From NCBI GenBank assembly GCA_036583965.1, contig JAZBQD010000013.1, forward strand, positions 3,450,144 through 3,514,143: a stretch of 64,000 nt of DNA, given 5' to 3'. Both the position numbers and the translations under genes were made by a program. The DNA comes from Prunella strophiata. Its lineage: Eukaryota; Chordata; Aves; Passeriformes; Prunellidae. Under the pieces are notes generated by a model, which saw only the letters and a list, made by a program, of their open reading frames with translations, was not told the DNA's origin and ran no database searches. Below are positions 23,301 through 35,600 of the stretch, piece by piece (the first letter of the stretch is position 1; every line of letters starts with the position of its first letter).

Positions 23301-26300
23301 CATCAGGAGGGAAGCTGATCTTAACAGAAACTGGAAGTGCAGAGGTCCTGGAAGAAATGGGGGCCTGCACCCTGAATCAGGTTTTTGAAGTCATGGTTTT
23401 GTTGTGTGCTTTTACATTTGGTGAAGCAGCAGTGCAGGAAATACATTCACAGTGACGTCTTTGCATGACTCACTAATCAGTTGCAGCACCAAGGGTGCTT
23501 GGAAAGTGCTTAAAACCAGTCTGCATCTCTCACTGGGCCTGAGGTAATTGTGTGTGGATGAGTCGGTCGTGAAAGCTCAGCCTCTCTGTGAGGCAGCTCC
23601 TGCCCAGAGAGAGAGATCTCCTCTCTAAAAATACCCTGGAAGCAAACAAGAAAAAAGATCTGGGGTCTGAGGAAGGTTCTGACCTTTAGGCTTGCCATCT
23701 AATACTCCATCCAAATTCTGGACCTGAGAGGTCCTGAGGTCACTGGGGTGATGGCTGTTACTGTTGTGATGAGGGAAAATCATAGTATCTGAGGTGCTGG
23801 ATCAGATGAGGGTTTGTAGGTCTGTCACAAATGCACATTCATGAACTCCTGCCAGAAGAATGGGGTGGTTGACTTAGGTGTATGAAATGAGTTTTCCCTG
23901 CTGACTAATGGGAAAACCTTCAGATACTGATAGCAAATGCCTTAAAGGAAGACTTGTTTCTGTGCTTACAGTGGCCATGATTTTCCTCACTTTGGATTGG
24001 GAGAATGTTAATTAATTAATCCTTAATCTGCCGCTCTCTGGAAATTTCAGGGATCAAAGCTACTTGTCAACCTGCTGTGGATTTCCAAACTGGATTTTGG
24101 ATTTTCTTCCACAGATCAGAGGGCAATTTATGTAAATTCTCACACATAACATGGTTGCCATGAACAGATGGGGAGGGGAGGAGAAGGGGAATCTGATCAC
24201 CTCTCTTGTGGCAGTAGGCAGTTTGGCCTGTGGTAACAATGCCTCTGGAACAAAGGGTTCTCTGTGCTCCGCATCTGGTAGGCACAGAGCCAAAACCACT
24301 CGAGCAGTAATGGTCATTCAGGTCTTCTGGGGTTCATCTGATATTTGCCAGGTGCCTGTGTGAGAGCGGGCAAGGACACCTGGACAGGCTGTTCTGCTCT
24401 CCTGTGGCATGGAGCAGGCTCTGTCCCCTTGGCCAAGTCTCATTCCCAGAGTTCTGTGAGTGGGTCTGCAGTCTGGGTAAGAAGGGTCTTAGTGGCACAG
24501 CACACCTGCACCCTGGAGCCAGGCTCTCTGCCCATCATCCTCCTCCCTGGAACTGGCCTGTCCTCGTTGTGCAGCTGGGAGAACCTCACAGGGTTCTTAA
24601 TGCTGTCTGTCTCTTGACAGGATGGCTGAGTGGTTTCTAGAGAGTTTGGTTTCTCTTTTCCATATGGAAGCTGTCTCAGCAGTTACTATTTTTCTGCCTA
24701 ACTTTACTACAAATATGTTGCTGTGATTCCTTCTAGGACCAGCTCAGACATTTTTATTTGCAGTTCAGGTGGAAGATGTCCATCTCCACAAACCCTCTGC
24801 TTGAATATTTACAACTTTCAAAATCTACCTTTGTGAAAGTGCATCCAACATTTCCTATCTAACTGGTATTGGAAATTATTATTTTATTAAATCTGCATGA
24901 GGATGTCATTGGCTTCCCCATAGCAGATAACTAAGAATAAAACTAAGATAACTAAGAAAAAATTGAAAGAATTAGAGTGGAATTAAACCTCTGAAAACCC
25001 CCAGGTATTCTGGCCAAGGCTGGATGGATCATTTGCAATTATGGCACCTGTAAGTGATAGGTGCTGAGGCTTCAGTCACGGTATCCTCATCTCAGAAAAT
25101 GTTTTTTCAGACAGACTTTTTCCAAGTAATTAAGGTCTACTACTACTTCTGGAATTGCATTGGGACTGTGTGAAAAGGAACTGTTGAGGATGCCCTTTTA
25201 AAGTATTTCTTTAGGGGACTTACCCTCTGAGGAAAGGACTTTCTCTAAGTGAACTCTGTTCACTCTTCTTCCAAGTGGCCTCACAGTTTTTTAGCAACTG
25301 CCAGGACAAAAATGGCTCCTCTTTCCTCCTGCCTGTCCAGGAAAGGCATGGGAACACTTAGGACCTAGAGAGGAGAGAGCTGAGAGCACCAAGTCATCCT
25401 GTCTTGATTCCTCAAGCTCAAGGTGCCAGGGTCCCAGGGGTGATTTTTAGTCAACTGTTGTTGAGAATCCAGTGGCAAGCTCAGTTTGGATGTTGGCTTC
25501 AGGGGGAGATCATGCTGTGCTTCTGAGGACAGGGGAGTGCAGGCTGCTGGATGGCTTTTGCATGAAGGTTTGTATGTCACCCTCAGGCCACAAGCCTGAG
25601 TGTGTCTCAGATTTGCCACCACTTAAGGTCTTTAAATTAGGATAGATGCTTTTGAAAAATACATTTTAGCCCAGAAAGCATGCAAAAAAATCACTCCTCT
25701 TTTTTTCCCTTCTTATTTAGGAAAGGCATAGGAACACTTTAGGACCTAGAAAGCAGGGAACACCAGGTCATCCTGTTCCTCTAGCTCAAGGCACCAGGCT
25801 CCTGGGGGTGATCATTTACAAGAGCATGTAGTGACAGGACAAGGGGGAATGGCCTCAAACTGAAAGAGAGTAGGTTTAGATTGGATCTTAGGATAAAGTT
25901 CTTCCCTGTGAGGCTGGCGAGGCCGTGGCACAGGTTGCCCAGAGAACCTGTGGCTGCCCCATCTAGGGGCAGGTTCAAGGCCAGGCTGGACGGGGCTTGC
26001 AGCAGCCTGGAAGGTGTCCCTGCGCAGAGCCGCGGGCTGGAACGAGGTGGAGAACCCCTCGGGAATGCCGATTCGGCTGTGCTGGGGTGCCGGAGGCCGC
26101 CGTGGGGTGCCCTGCCGAAGCCCATGGCAGGCCGGGCACGGCGCGCTGCGGGGCGGCTTTGTGCGCCGCTAATCCGGGCCCCAGCTGCCATGGCGGCCGC
26201 GTTGCCATCGCGACGGCCCCGCCGGCGGCCGCCTTTGTTGGGGCCCGGCGCGGCCCAGCCGGGAAAGGCCCAACGCGGCGGGCAGGGAGGGAGGAGCGGG

Positions 26301-26652
26301 GGTGGGGGCGAGTGTGGTGCTTCGCCACCACAATAGCTGCCCGCTTAGGGCTGGTGGTGGTTGTGGAGTCGGTGCAGGCAGGGCTTCGGTGGGTGCTGGA
26401 CGTGGTGCCTCGGTGTGAGGGTCTGCCCAAGTTACCCATGGTACGAGACAGACGTATCCCCTGTAGCAAGGGTTAGGAGGGATCGGGGCCCTACTTTACC
26501 TCACAGGTGTGTGCTGAGACCACCCAACTCAGCCCACAGGCTGCCTTGAAAGGAGACATAAAGATGGCCATGTGTAGGTTTTAATGGCAATAAAATTTAT
26601 CAGTTACAGCCATACACAGAATTGAAGCCCTGGAGTTGTGTGCATATACACC

Positions 26653-26687
<35 letters not shown>

Positions 26688-29600
26688 TTATGTACTGTAT
26701 AAGATTCAGTTTCTAGCAGGAAACAGCTTTCAAATAGAGTACATGTGTTACAATAAATATGTCTTTGCAAGGCAAGTACATTTTGGAGTGCTGGGTAGGC
26801 ACCTCAAAGCAGAGCCATCAGGAAAAAGCACAGAAGGAGGAAGGCTGCAGCTCTCCTCGCAGCACACAGTGTGGTTTGGGATGAAGTGGTTGCACATCTT
26901 CTTTCTCTGAGTGCTTGAGCACTGTGGCAGTGCCCAGCCATTGCCTGGGATATTGCTGTGCCAGGAGTTTGTGTGGAAGTGCAGTGGGCTCTGCCACTTG
27001 CAGTTGCTCCTGCTTCCCAGGCTCTGCAGAGAGGTGGGCTGGTCAGGGCAGAGTAAGTCAGCAGTGGGCCTGTGCTCATTGACACTAGTTTGTTTTTTTT
27101 TCCTCATGCCCATCTCTCATTGTGATGGGTTTGTGGTCTCTAGCTACCTGAGCTAGGAGTGGCACTGCCTCAGAGTGCCTTTTACACAGCTTTCTCCCAG
27201 TGTTTACTGGGGAGGAGAGCAGCTATTTCTCCAACCTTGTGAACTGGATGGAGGAATGGATCTAGATTTTAAAATGAGGAAAACCAGATAATAAAACCTG
27301 TTGAACTTTTTTTAAGCCACGTGGGGTTTCCCTCCAGCACATCGCAGTTGTGCTGTACCATGAAGGGAAATGGTGCACATGTGGGAACAAGTGGCAATGG
27401 GGAATGACAGCGTGTGAGGAGCTGCCCTCAGTGCCCATCTCCCTAACTGTGTATCCTGGGAAGCTGCTGAGGAGTTGCTTCAGGTCTGTGTCAAGGCTTA
27501 TGTCCTCTGTGGCTCCAGGCTGGATGCTTGGCATGTTTCTCAGGTGTTTGTTTACTTGGCTGAGGGAGGCTGAGCCAGGCTGGTAAGTGTGTGAGATGAG
27601 CAGGAGCCAGGTTGTCTGTTGTCACCTGGAGTGGATGTGTTAGACAAGGCCAAGGGCATCAAATATGATCTCTGTCTGCTTATGATAGTACTGAAAATGT
27701 CAGTAAGGGCTCCTTCCATCCACCTGGCTCTGAGGTGGAGCTGGGTGTCCTGTGTCATCCTGGGGGCCTGAGAGTAGGAGCCTCTCCCCTTCCTTACTGG
27801 GGTTGTGGGGTGTCCTATGGGCAAAGCCCATGGCTGCCTGTGCCAGGCCATGGGCAGCGCTCTGCCCTCTCCAGTGACTGTTCAGGAGGAGGCAGCAATG
27901 CAGGTTCTTCCCGGGGCAAGGCAAGGGAGTAATCCTGAGAGCTGGGGGGCGTGCAGGGCTTGCTGCTCAGGGAGCGGCTGTCTCACATGGAGGAGGAGGA
28001 GGGCCAGGGCAGCTGCTGGCCGGAGACTGCTGCCACCTCCCCTGAGCACTTGCACGTCCAGTTTCATAATCGGATTAAGGCAGTGGTATTAGAGGAGGGA
28101 TGGGTCAGTGGGACAGGTTTACACTGGGGCTTACACGGAGGGGATTGAAGTGTATTTTTTAACCCTGCTCGGGCTGACCTGTGGAGTGGATGCGGCTCCA
28201 CAAGGCAGCACCCGCGGGAAGATTGGGGGAAAAGTGGCACCAGGCGGGGATGTGCCGGGGAGGAGAGCAGCCCCAGGCCGGCTGGGGGATGGGATCCGGC
28301 CGCCCCTCCCCCCCGGGAAGGCAGCCCTGCTCAGGCCTTGCAGTAAATTTGCTCTAATTACAGCCTCCAGCAGTGGGAAACCTCACTTAGAGGAAAGGCT
28401 CCTCATGGGGTGGGGGTGGGGGCGCTTCCCAGCTTTCCCAGGCAGGCTCTGTTGTCTGAGGCCTCCGCTTCCCCCACCGCTGGGAGGCCCCTTATTCCTC
28501 TCCCCTCTCCAGCTTTGCTTCTCTGCCCCCCTTTGATTCTCCTCTCCTTTGAGGCCGGGATTTGGGAACAATGCCCTCCCTGCTCCTTGGCCCCCGGCTG
28601 GAGCTGCAGGCAAACAATCGGGGTCGCTTGCTGCCAGGGGCTGGGCCAAGAGGGCTCAGCCCAGCAGCACCTGCCCCGGGCTGGTGGGGGGACCAGGACC
28701 ATGCTGGTTGTGGCTTGAGGAAGTGCCTGGTGTGATAGCTTATGTCTACTGCATATGTGTGCACACCCTGTTTCCTTCTTGGGGACAGGATGTCTCATCT
28801 TGATCCCCTCAGGTTTGGGAAAGCCAGGGAAGCTCTGAACAACTGTGTTGGAGGATGCTTGTTGCAGCAGTAGTAATCTGACTGCAGCCACTCTATTTGC
28901 AGGTGGATGATGCGATGCTGATGTTTGACAAGACAACCAACAGACACCGAGGTGAGAGCTGTCTTCTGGCCCTGGGAGAGGTTACTGCAGAGGATTTGCC
29001 TCCTGCCTTGCCTAGGGAGGGGTCGGTATCCCAGCAGCAGGGGATGCGGGTCGCAGCTGCTCTTTATCTTGCCTCCAGTCGCCCCATTCTTTTGCATCTG
29101 CATCTTTTACCAGTGGCCCTCACAGCACAGAGAGCTTTTGTCCAGTGCGTTTCCTGTGCTGTAAACTCGTCGAGTTGCAGATATGTGAGAGGAGACGGCC
29201 CCCTCCTCTGCATGCTCACCTCCTGTGGCTCCAGCCCGCAGTGTGTGTCTTACCTTGTCCCGAGTAATCTGAGCTCTGGGAAAGCTGACACGAGAGCCTG
29301 AAGAGTGCCTGCTTCTCGCCCCTTCCTCGGCCTGGAGCCCACTTGTGCTCCCAGGTCACCTTTTCTTACCCGAGTCCTGCTGCTGGAGTCTGGTTACAGG
29401 ATGGGAGCAAGGCTGTACTATTTGTGCTACATGGACCCAGCCCATCCATGGGCGTCCCTGCCTTCCTGGTCAGTCCTCAGACCGACTACCTGGTGGTGTG
29501 GCAGGGCTTGACACTTGCATCCAACTCAAGATTTAATGGCAACAACTTGACCTGCAAACTTAGCTTCAGCCTCTTCCCAGTCAGGGTCAGTAACAGCCCT

Positions 29601-32600
29601 ATGCTGGCTGCTTTCCTGTGTGTTGTTTGAAGCACTTCCAAGCACTCCTGCCCCCAGAGCAGCGAGGGAACTCTCCCTTCTGCTCTTGCTACACTCTGTG
29701 CCCTTCAGATTTTTACTTTTTTCTAAAGCCATTAAATCTACTCTGACTGCCAGGCCTCGGCAGTCCTAGGATGTTGTTCCAGCTTCATCTTGAAAGAGAA
29801 GAAGCATTAACCCCTGTTCCTGCATGGGTGCCTGCCAGTCACTGGTCCAGTTAGAGCTGTTGGGAATTTTGGGAGGCAGCAGGGAGAGTTGTCAGCCACT
29901 GTGTCAACAGTGAGGGGCTCAGCCCAGGGCATAGCAGGTGTGGTGGGGGTCTGATGGGGCTCAGGACTGTTTTTGACATTTTTCTGCTGAATTCCTGAGC
30001 TCCTATGCTTATGGCTGTTGAGGTGAGTGGTGTGAATCTACCTGGGCACAGACAGATGGAGGAGTTTATAGCGAGATGTTTCTGGCAGCGTGGAGAAAAG
30101 GTGGGGTTCTGGGCAGTGGATCCTTGTCTGCTTTTAAATGTTATTTTACAGCGCCATGGAATTGGCCAGCTCTGGAAAGCGGAAAGTTCTGCTTAATCCC
30201 AGCTTGCTTGCACAGCAAGCTTTAAGACATCCTCCCACCTGCCTCAGTTCTCCGGAAACGGTTGCAGTCAGCTTAGAGGAGTTCAGTCTGCCCACCCGAG
30301 CTGGGCTTTGCCAAAACTGTCAGCAAAGGGGTTGGTGAGAGAAAGGAGGTGCGAGCGTGGGCCAGGGGCCAGGAACACGCTGTCCTGTCTTACCCCAGAT
30401 ACAAACCTTACTTTGGTGAAACTTTGCAAATCCCTGTGCCTGTATCTGTCTTGCTGTGTGCAGCTGCACTGCTGATCTGTGCCTGCTCACACGAGGCTTT
30501 ATGGCCAGTGCCTGTGAGGGAGCTGCAGGGTGTTCCTGCTGGTGGGCTGCGTTTAGCGAGGGTGGTGATGTCCTGGCAAGCAGCTGTTGGTTTCCCCACC
30601 GATTCTTTGTGTGAGCATCTGCCCAGATCCTCCCCAGTATTACCAGCCACGTGGTTTGCCTTGTAAATAGCAGAGTTAAAAAAACACCAAACAACAAACC
30701 TGGGTTTGAGACCAATTGGGTTCAGAGTGGGTGGGAAGTACAGGATGAGTAGGAGAGGAGAATCTATAAGAGGACAGTCGTGTTCTTGTGCATAAAAGTA
30801 GAATTTGCTGGAGAGGGAAGATGAGTGACAGCTGTTTTCGAAAGGGCTGATTGTACTCTCCTTTTCTCCTGCCAATAAAAGGCTGTGAGTAGAGGGTTCA
30901 AACTGTGAGAGGTCTGACCTGATCAGGGAGTTTTGCTTTTTCTTCAGGATTTGGGTTTGTCACATTTGAAAGTGAAGACATTGTGGAAAAAGTGTGTGAA
31001 ATCCACTTCCATGAGATCAACAACAAAATGGTGAGTGTCTGGGGGAGAACCTGGGGGAGCAGGGACAGAGGTGTGGGAGAGAGCAGGGCAGTGGCACAGA
31101 AGCAGGATGCAAGGCACCTGGATCCTGCTGCATCTTCTCTGCAGTGGGGAATCAGATTGAGTTTTTTCCCAAAAATCACAGCAGTCAGTCTGGGGAAGAA
31201 ACTCACCATATGGGGGTGAGCAAGTATAATACTGAGTTCTCAAGGATGAGAGCTAACTAAACAAGGAATTGTACTGTGCTTGGAGGTTTTGAAGTTACAC
31301 AAAGCCTTGTAGTGGCCTGGGAGGGGGCAGGTTTTACCTTTATTCAGAAATGAGGAAAATTAGGCTTTGAGGCTCTGGTGCAGGATCAGGTAGAACATCA
31401 AGGGCAACACCACGAAGAGAAAAGCAGTGTTGGAGCTCCCTATTGCCTGTGGTGGCTGCAGAGCAAGAGGGAAGGCTGGCACCAGTGTGGGCTGGGGACA
31501 GCAATGCCAGGGAAGGGCAGCAGAGCTGGCTGACAGAGGTGGCTGGAGCTGGGACGTGCTGTCACACAGGCAGCCCTGCCTGACCTGCCTGTGCTCTGTG
31601 GCCGTGTCCTGTGACAGTCTGTGATCCAGCCTGTGACAGGCGAGCCTGACCCTTACTTTCCTGTGGCAGGTGGAGTGTAAAAAAGCTCAGCCGAAGGAGG
31701 TGATGTCCCCAACGGGCTCTGCACGAGGGCGGTCCCGAGTCATGCCTTACGGGATGGATGCCTTCATGCTGGGGATCGGCATGCTGGGTAAGCCCGGTCA
31801 GCTCTGCCGCGCTCCCCCCGCTCCCGGCCGTGCCAGGCAGCAGCTTAGAGGTTTATTCCGGGAGCGGCGGGGCGGCCAAGGGCAGCGCTCCCCGTGCGGG
31901 GCCGCCGGGACCTGTTCGCGATCGCAACTTGCCCTCTGGTGGCACCTGGAAAAACTGCAAACGTGCCAGCGCTGCCCTGCGCCAGGCGGGCTGGTCCTGC
32001 GACAGCCGGGCTGGTCCTGCGACAGCCGGGCCGGCTGGGCACGGCCCCTGCGGGGCGGTTCTGCCCCTCGGCAGCTCCTCCACGGTCCCGCAGTGCCGTG
32101 GCACACGGACAGCAATTCCTTCATGTGGAATAGGATGTAACTGCAGAGCTGAGTGTGGAGTAATCTGTACCCAGGCATCTTTTTGCCACACTTGTATAGG
32201 CTTTCTGATGAATTAGTTGATTAAAGAGCCACTGAGCTTCCACTTGAAGCAGTGGTCTGGGTGAATGTCCCCACTGCCATTTAAAGACTGTTAAAATGCC
32301 CTTAAAGTTCTAGTTGAGTGTTGTCTCACTCTCTTCCCTTCCTCTCAGGTACAGCAAATACCTGGTATTGCAGGGAAAGCTATACATTTATAATGGGACT
32401 GTCTTGTAAGGAGAAGATGGTGACAAGCAGGCTGGGTTTCATGTCTACCAATGCTCCCAAGACAAAAGCATTCAGATAAAAATTAAAAACAAAAGTAATT
32501 TGTAGCTCTATCTTCTAGGACCACAAAACCTCATGCCTAGACCTGAGAGTCAGTATGATCCTTCCAGTGTGGGTGCTGGTCCTGGCTTCTCTCTCTTCTC

Positions 32601-35600
32601 ACTTTCATTGGAGTGAGGACTGAGCTGACCCAAGAGCACTGTTTGCTCAGGATCATTGCTGGTGTTGCTGGGCAGGGTGTACTCAGCCTGGCTCTCAGTG
32701 CTAAGCCTGCTGAGTAGCAGTTAGTCACTGAACAAAACCCCAAAAGGGCATTTTTCCACCAATGTTTTCACTTGACTTATTGAAGGAAAATAAATCTCCA
32801 GCCTGTGGTTTTAGGTTTTGCCTTTTCTAAGCCATCTGAATTTTAAAGCAGCAAGACTCAAACTGAGTCACTGGGAAATCCACGGACTCTTGTCTTGGGA
32901 GATCTCAAATCAAATATTCATCTGTGAGTCAATGCCCTGCATTCTCACAGGCTTGTTCCTATAGGTGGTCAGCTTCCTGGGGAAGAGCAGGGGTTGTGCT
33001 CCTGCCTGTGCCAGGGAGAAATGTTCTTTGTACCTGCATTCACCAGCCCTTCTAGTGCAGAAGTGACTCAGCCATTCAAATGCCCCCTCCTCCCTGATCT
33101 CCTGTTTGTAAATCCAGCTGATGCATCAGAAAGCTTTAGTCTGCAGAGCTGTGAGTCTGAGAAGGAAATCTCCATGTCCTTACATGTTTGGAACAGGGAA
33201 AAATTAAATGGGCCTGCTAGAACTGCTCTGCAGGCTCACACGTGTTGTATGCTCTGCCCAGTGCTCTCCTGGGGACTTCTGCTCCTACCCCTTTCTGCTG
33301 TCTAATGCCAGAGGATGCTGCTGCTGTTTGTGAGCAGCCAGACCTTGCCAGCCTGCAGTAACAGAGTCCTGTTCTCTTCCCCAGGTTATCCAGGATTCCA
33401 AGCTGCCACCTACGCGAGTCGAAGTTACACTGGCATTGCACCTGGGTACACTTACCAGTTCCCTGGTGAGTGGATCTCCCTGCTCTGTTCTTTGGTCTGC
33501 CTTCAGGTGATGGGAGCCCTTGGCACGATCTATAACCCAGGCTCTGCCCCTTTCACCCTTTCCCCTGTTTGGTCTTTCTTTAAATTGGAGATGGATGTGG
33601 AAGGGGGATTGGAGAAGCCCTGGAATAGGTGGGAACTTGTCCTTCATTAGGATTTTCCTCACACTGCAGTAGCAGGAAAAGCCCAAGGCTGCTCCCACGT
33701 CCTTTCTGCTGGCCTCCTCCTCAGGGCTGCTGCTGTGACACAGAAGGGCCCTGCAGCTCTGCCTGTCTCACTGCCTTTGTGTGTGTCTGTCTCTCTTTAT
33801 CAGAGTTGCCACCACTCTGAAAGTAGCACAGAATGTTAAACCTCATGTGCCTAGGGAGCTCCTGGGCACGCAAAAGGCAGGTGCCTGCAGCAGTGCAGTT
33901 CTGTTCTGAACAGTGCCTGGACCACTCACAGCCTTCACAAAGCATCTGCTGGGCCAGGGGGCTGCAGATCCCCTGCAAACTGGGTGGTTTCAAGCTTCTA
34001 ACACTGCCATGTGCTGAGAACATGGATTCAGCGATCAATGGCTGGAACCTGCTGTGCTGCAGCTGCTCAGAGCTGTGGGGCCTCCCCTCCTGCTCTCTGC
34101 CAGGCTGGGCAATGAGGCAGAGCACACTTAAGGGACACACTGTGTGATTGCAATTGCTATTTTCTAGAGTTGTGGCAACTCTGAGCATCCCTTCCTTACT
34201 CCATCCCTCAGTGTGATGGTTGATATATGAAGTTTTGATATTAAGGGCTGGGAATGGGAAGTTTCCTCTTTGTATGAGGTGAGCCCAGGCTGACTGGCTG
34301 AAAGTTGCTGTTGCCTCCTGGCTGTCTGGAAGCTCTCCATGAATCTAGCTGTAGTGGCTTCAAGTCCCTCATTGTAAACCTGTGCCAGGCTGAGTGTGGC
34401 ACATACTGAGCACCCACTGGCCTTGCTGCTGAGAGGTCAGATTGGCTGGGTCGCAGTGCAGTGCTCCAGGGCAGACCTGAGGCTACACAGTGATGCTTGA
34501 ACTCGCCCTGCCCTGGCCACATTTATTCCAAGGATAAGTGGATCCTTTCAGCCTTCAGGGCAGGAGTCCAGCACCTTTCAGCACCAGTTATAAATCAGTT
34601 TAAAGAAGACACTGGCCTGGCTGCAGTCTGGTTGCAGACTGCTCCCCCAGCAGACCCTGGCTGCTGTGTCTCTGGGGTGTCCCTCGGGGCGTTTGATGAG
34701 TTCCTAAGCTGTCTTGCATTTCGTTTTTAGAGTTCCGTGTAGAGCGGACCCCTCTCCCGAGTGCCCCCGTCCTCCCTGAGCTCACAGGTCAGTCCCACTC
34801 ATTTCCTAAACTCACAAGCTGGAAGGGGAGAAGGGGGCTTTGTGCTGTTTCAGTGGTGTTGCTGCTCCACAGCCTGGCGCAGTTAGACTGGAAATGTGCC
34901 TTATTTCCTCTTTCATCTGGATAATCTCCATCCAAAGCTGGGGATGGAAAGATGGAGAGGCAATCAGAGCCATGTGTATTGCCTCTGAAGAGAGCCATGC
35001 AGGTCCTTTCCTGCTGCTTGCCTCGTTTTTAGCTCCTTGCCCCAGGCTGTATGTAAACCAGATATGGAAGCTGCAGAGAGCAGGGTGACTTCCACAGGTC
35101 TACAAATGGCTTAACCTGAGCTGTTGCAAGAATGAAATTTGGAGTGCTGGGAGGAGGGAGAGGGTGTGGATGCACATTTCCCTGGGAAGGAGGGGCTGCA
35201 GGGAATGCTTTCCCTGCTCTGAGTGGTGCAGTTCCCCAGCTACTCCCACACAGGCTTCCCAGGTAGGAGTGAGTGTGGTGGGACCTTGCAAAGTCCTGCA
35301 GTGCTTGTAGGGAGCTGTGGAACAAAATGGGAGCAGAGGATTGTTCTCAGTGTCCTTCCTCAAAGTACAAATGCCCTCCAGATCCTCAGCCCCTGGGGTG
35401 TGTGCAGTGTGTTCTCCCTACATGATGTTCCTTCTGTCTACTCTCCCTTCCATGGCCATGTTTTCCCCAGCTCTGTCCTGTCCATGGTTTCTGTCATAGA
35501 AAAGCAGCTTTGTGTAGCACCCTGCTCCCCATGTGCCATTTCATTTCCATAGTGTTCCTCCTTCCCAGTGCTTCCTTGCCCCCACCTGTTTCAGGGTTTG

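Larger units (their letters stand above)
18602..28902 (+). other. MSI1: MSI1 intron 6 (10.3 kb), repeat-bearing
   Basis: This is the largest intron, splitting RRM2. It carries a duplicated unit (20973-21610 and 25039-25685) with a degraded third copy, a T-rich run (22217-22304), a CR1 3' fragment, an internal CpG island (26010-26340) and a CA microsatellite. The GC-rich 28000-28680 segment near exon 7 contains homeodomain-like (CATAATCGGATTAAG, CTAATTA) and SOX-like (ACAAT) sites. Literature as I recall it places a neural enhancer (D5E2) in intron 6 of mouse Msi1, which makes this segment a candidate; alignment is required. Confidence 0.7.

Noticed and set aside
21291..25622. Two identical 85-codon minus-strand frames (21291-21548 and 25365-25622)
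   Set aside because: They coincide with the 310-bp identical DNA block. There is no start context, family match or neighbouring exon, and the identity extends beyond the frame, so DNA duplication explains it better than coding constraint.
20973..25685. Interpretation of the duplicated units as the LTR pair of an endogenous retrovirus
   Set aside because: The spacing would allow a short provirus, but I see no TG...CA ends, primer-binding site, target-site duplication or gag/pol-like frames between the copies, and a third partial copy is in tandem.
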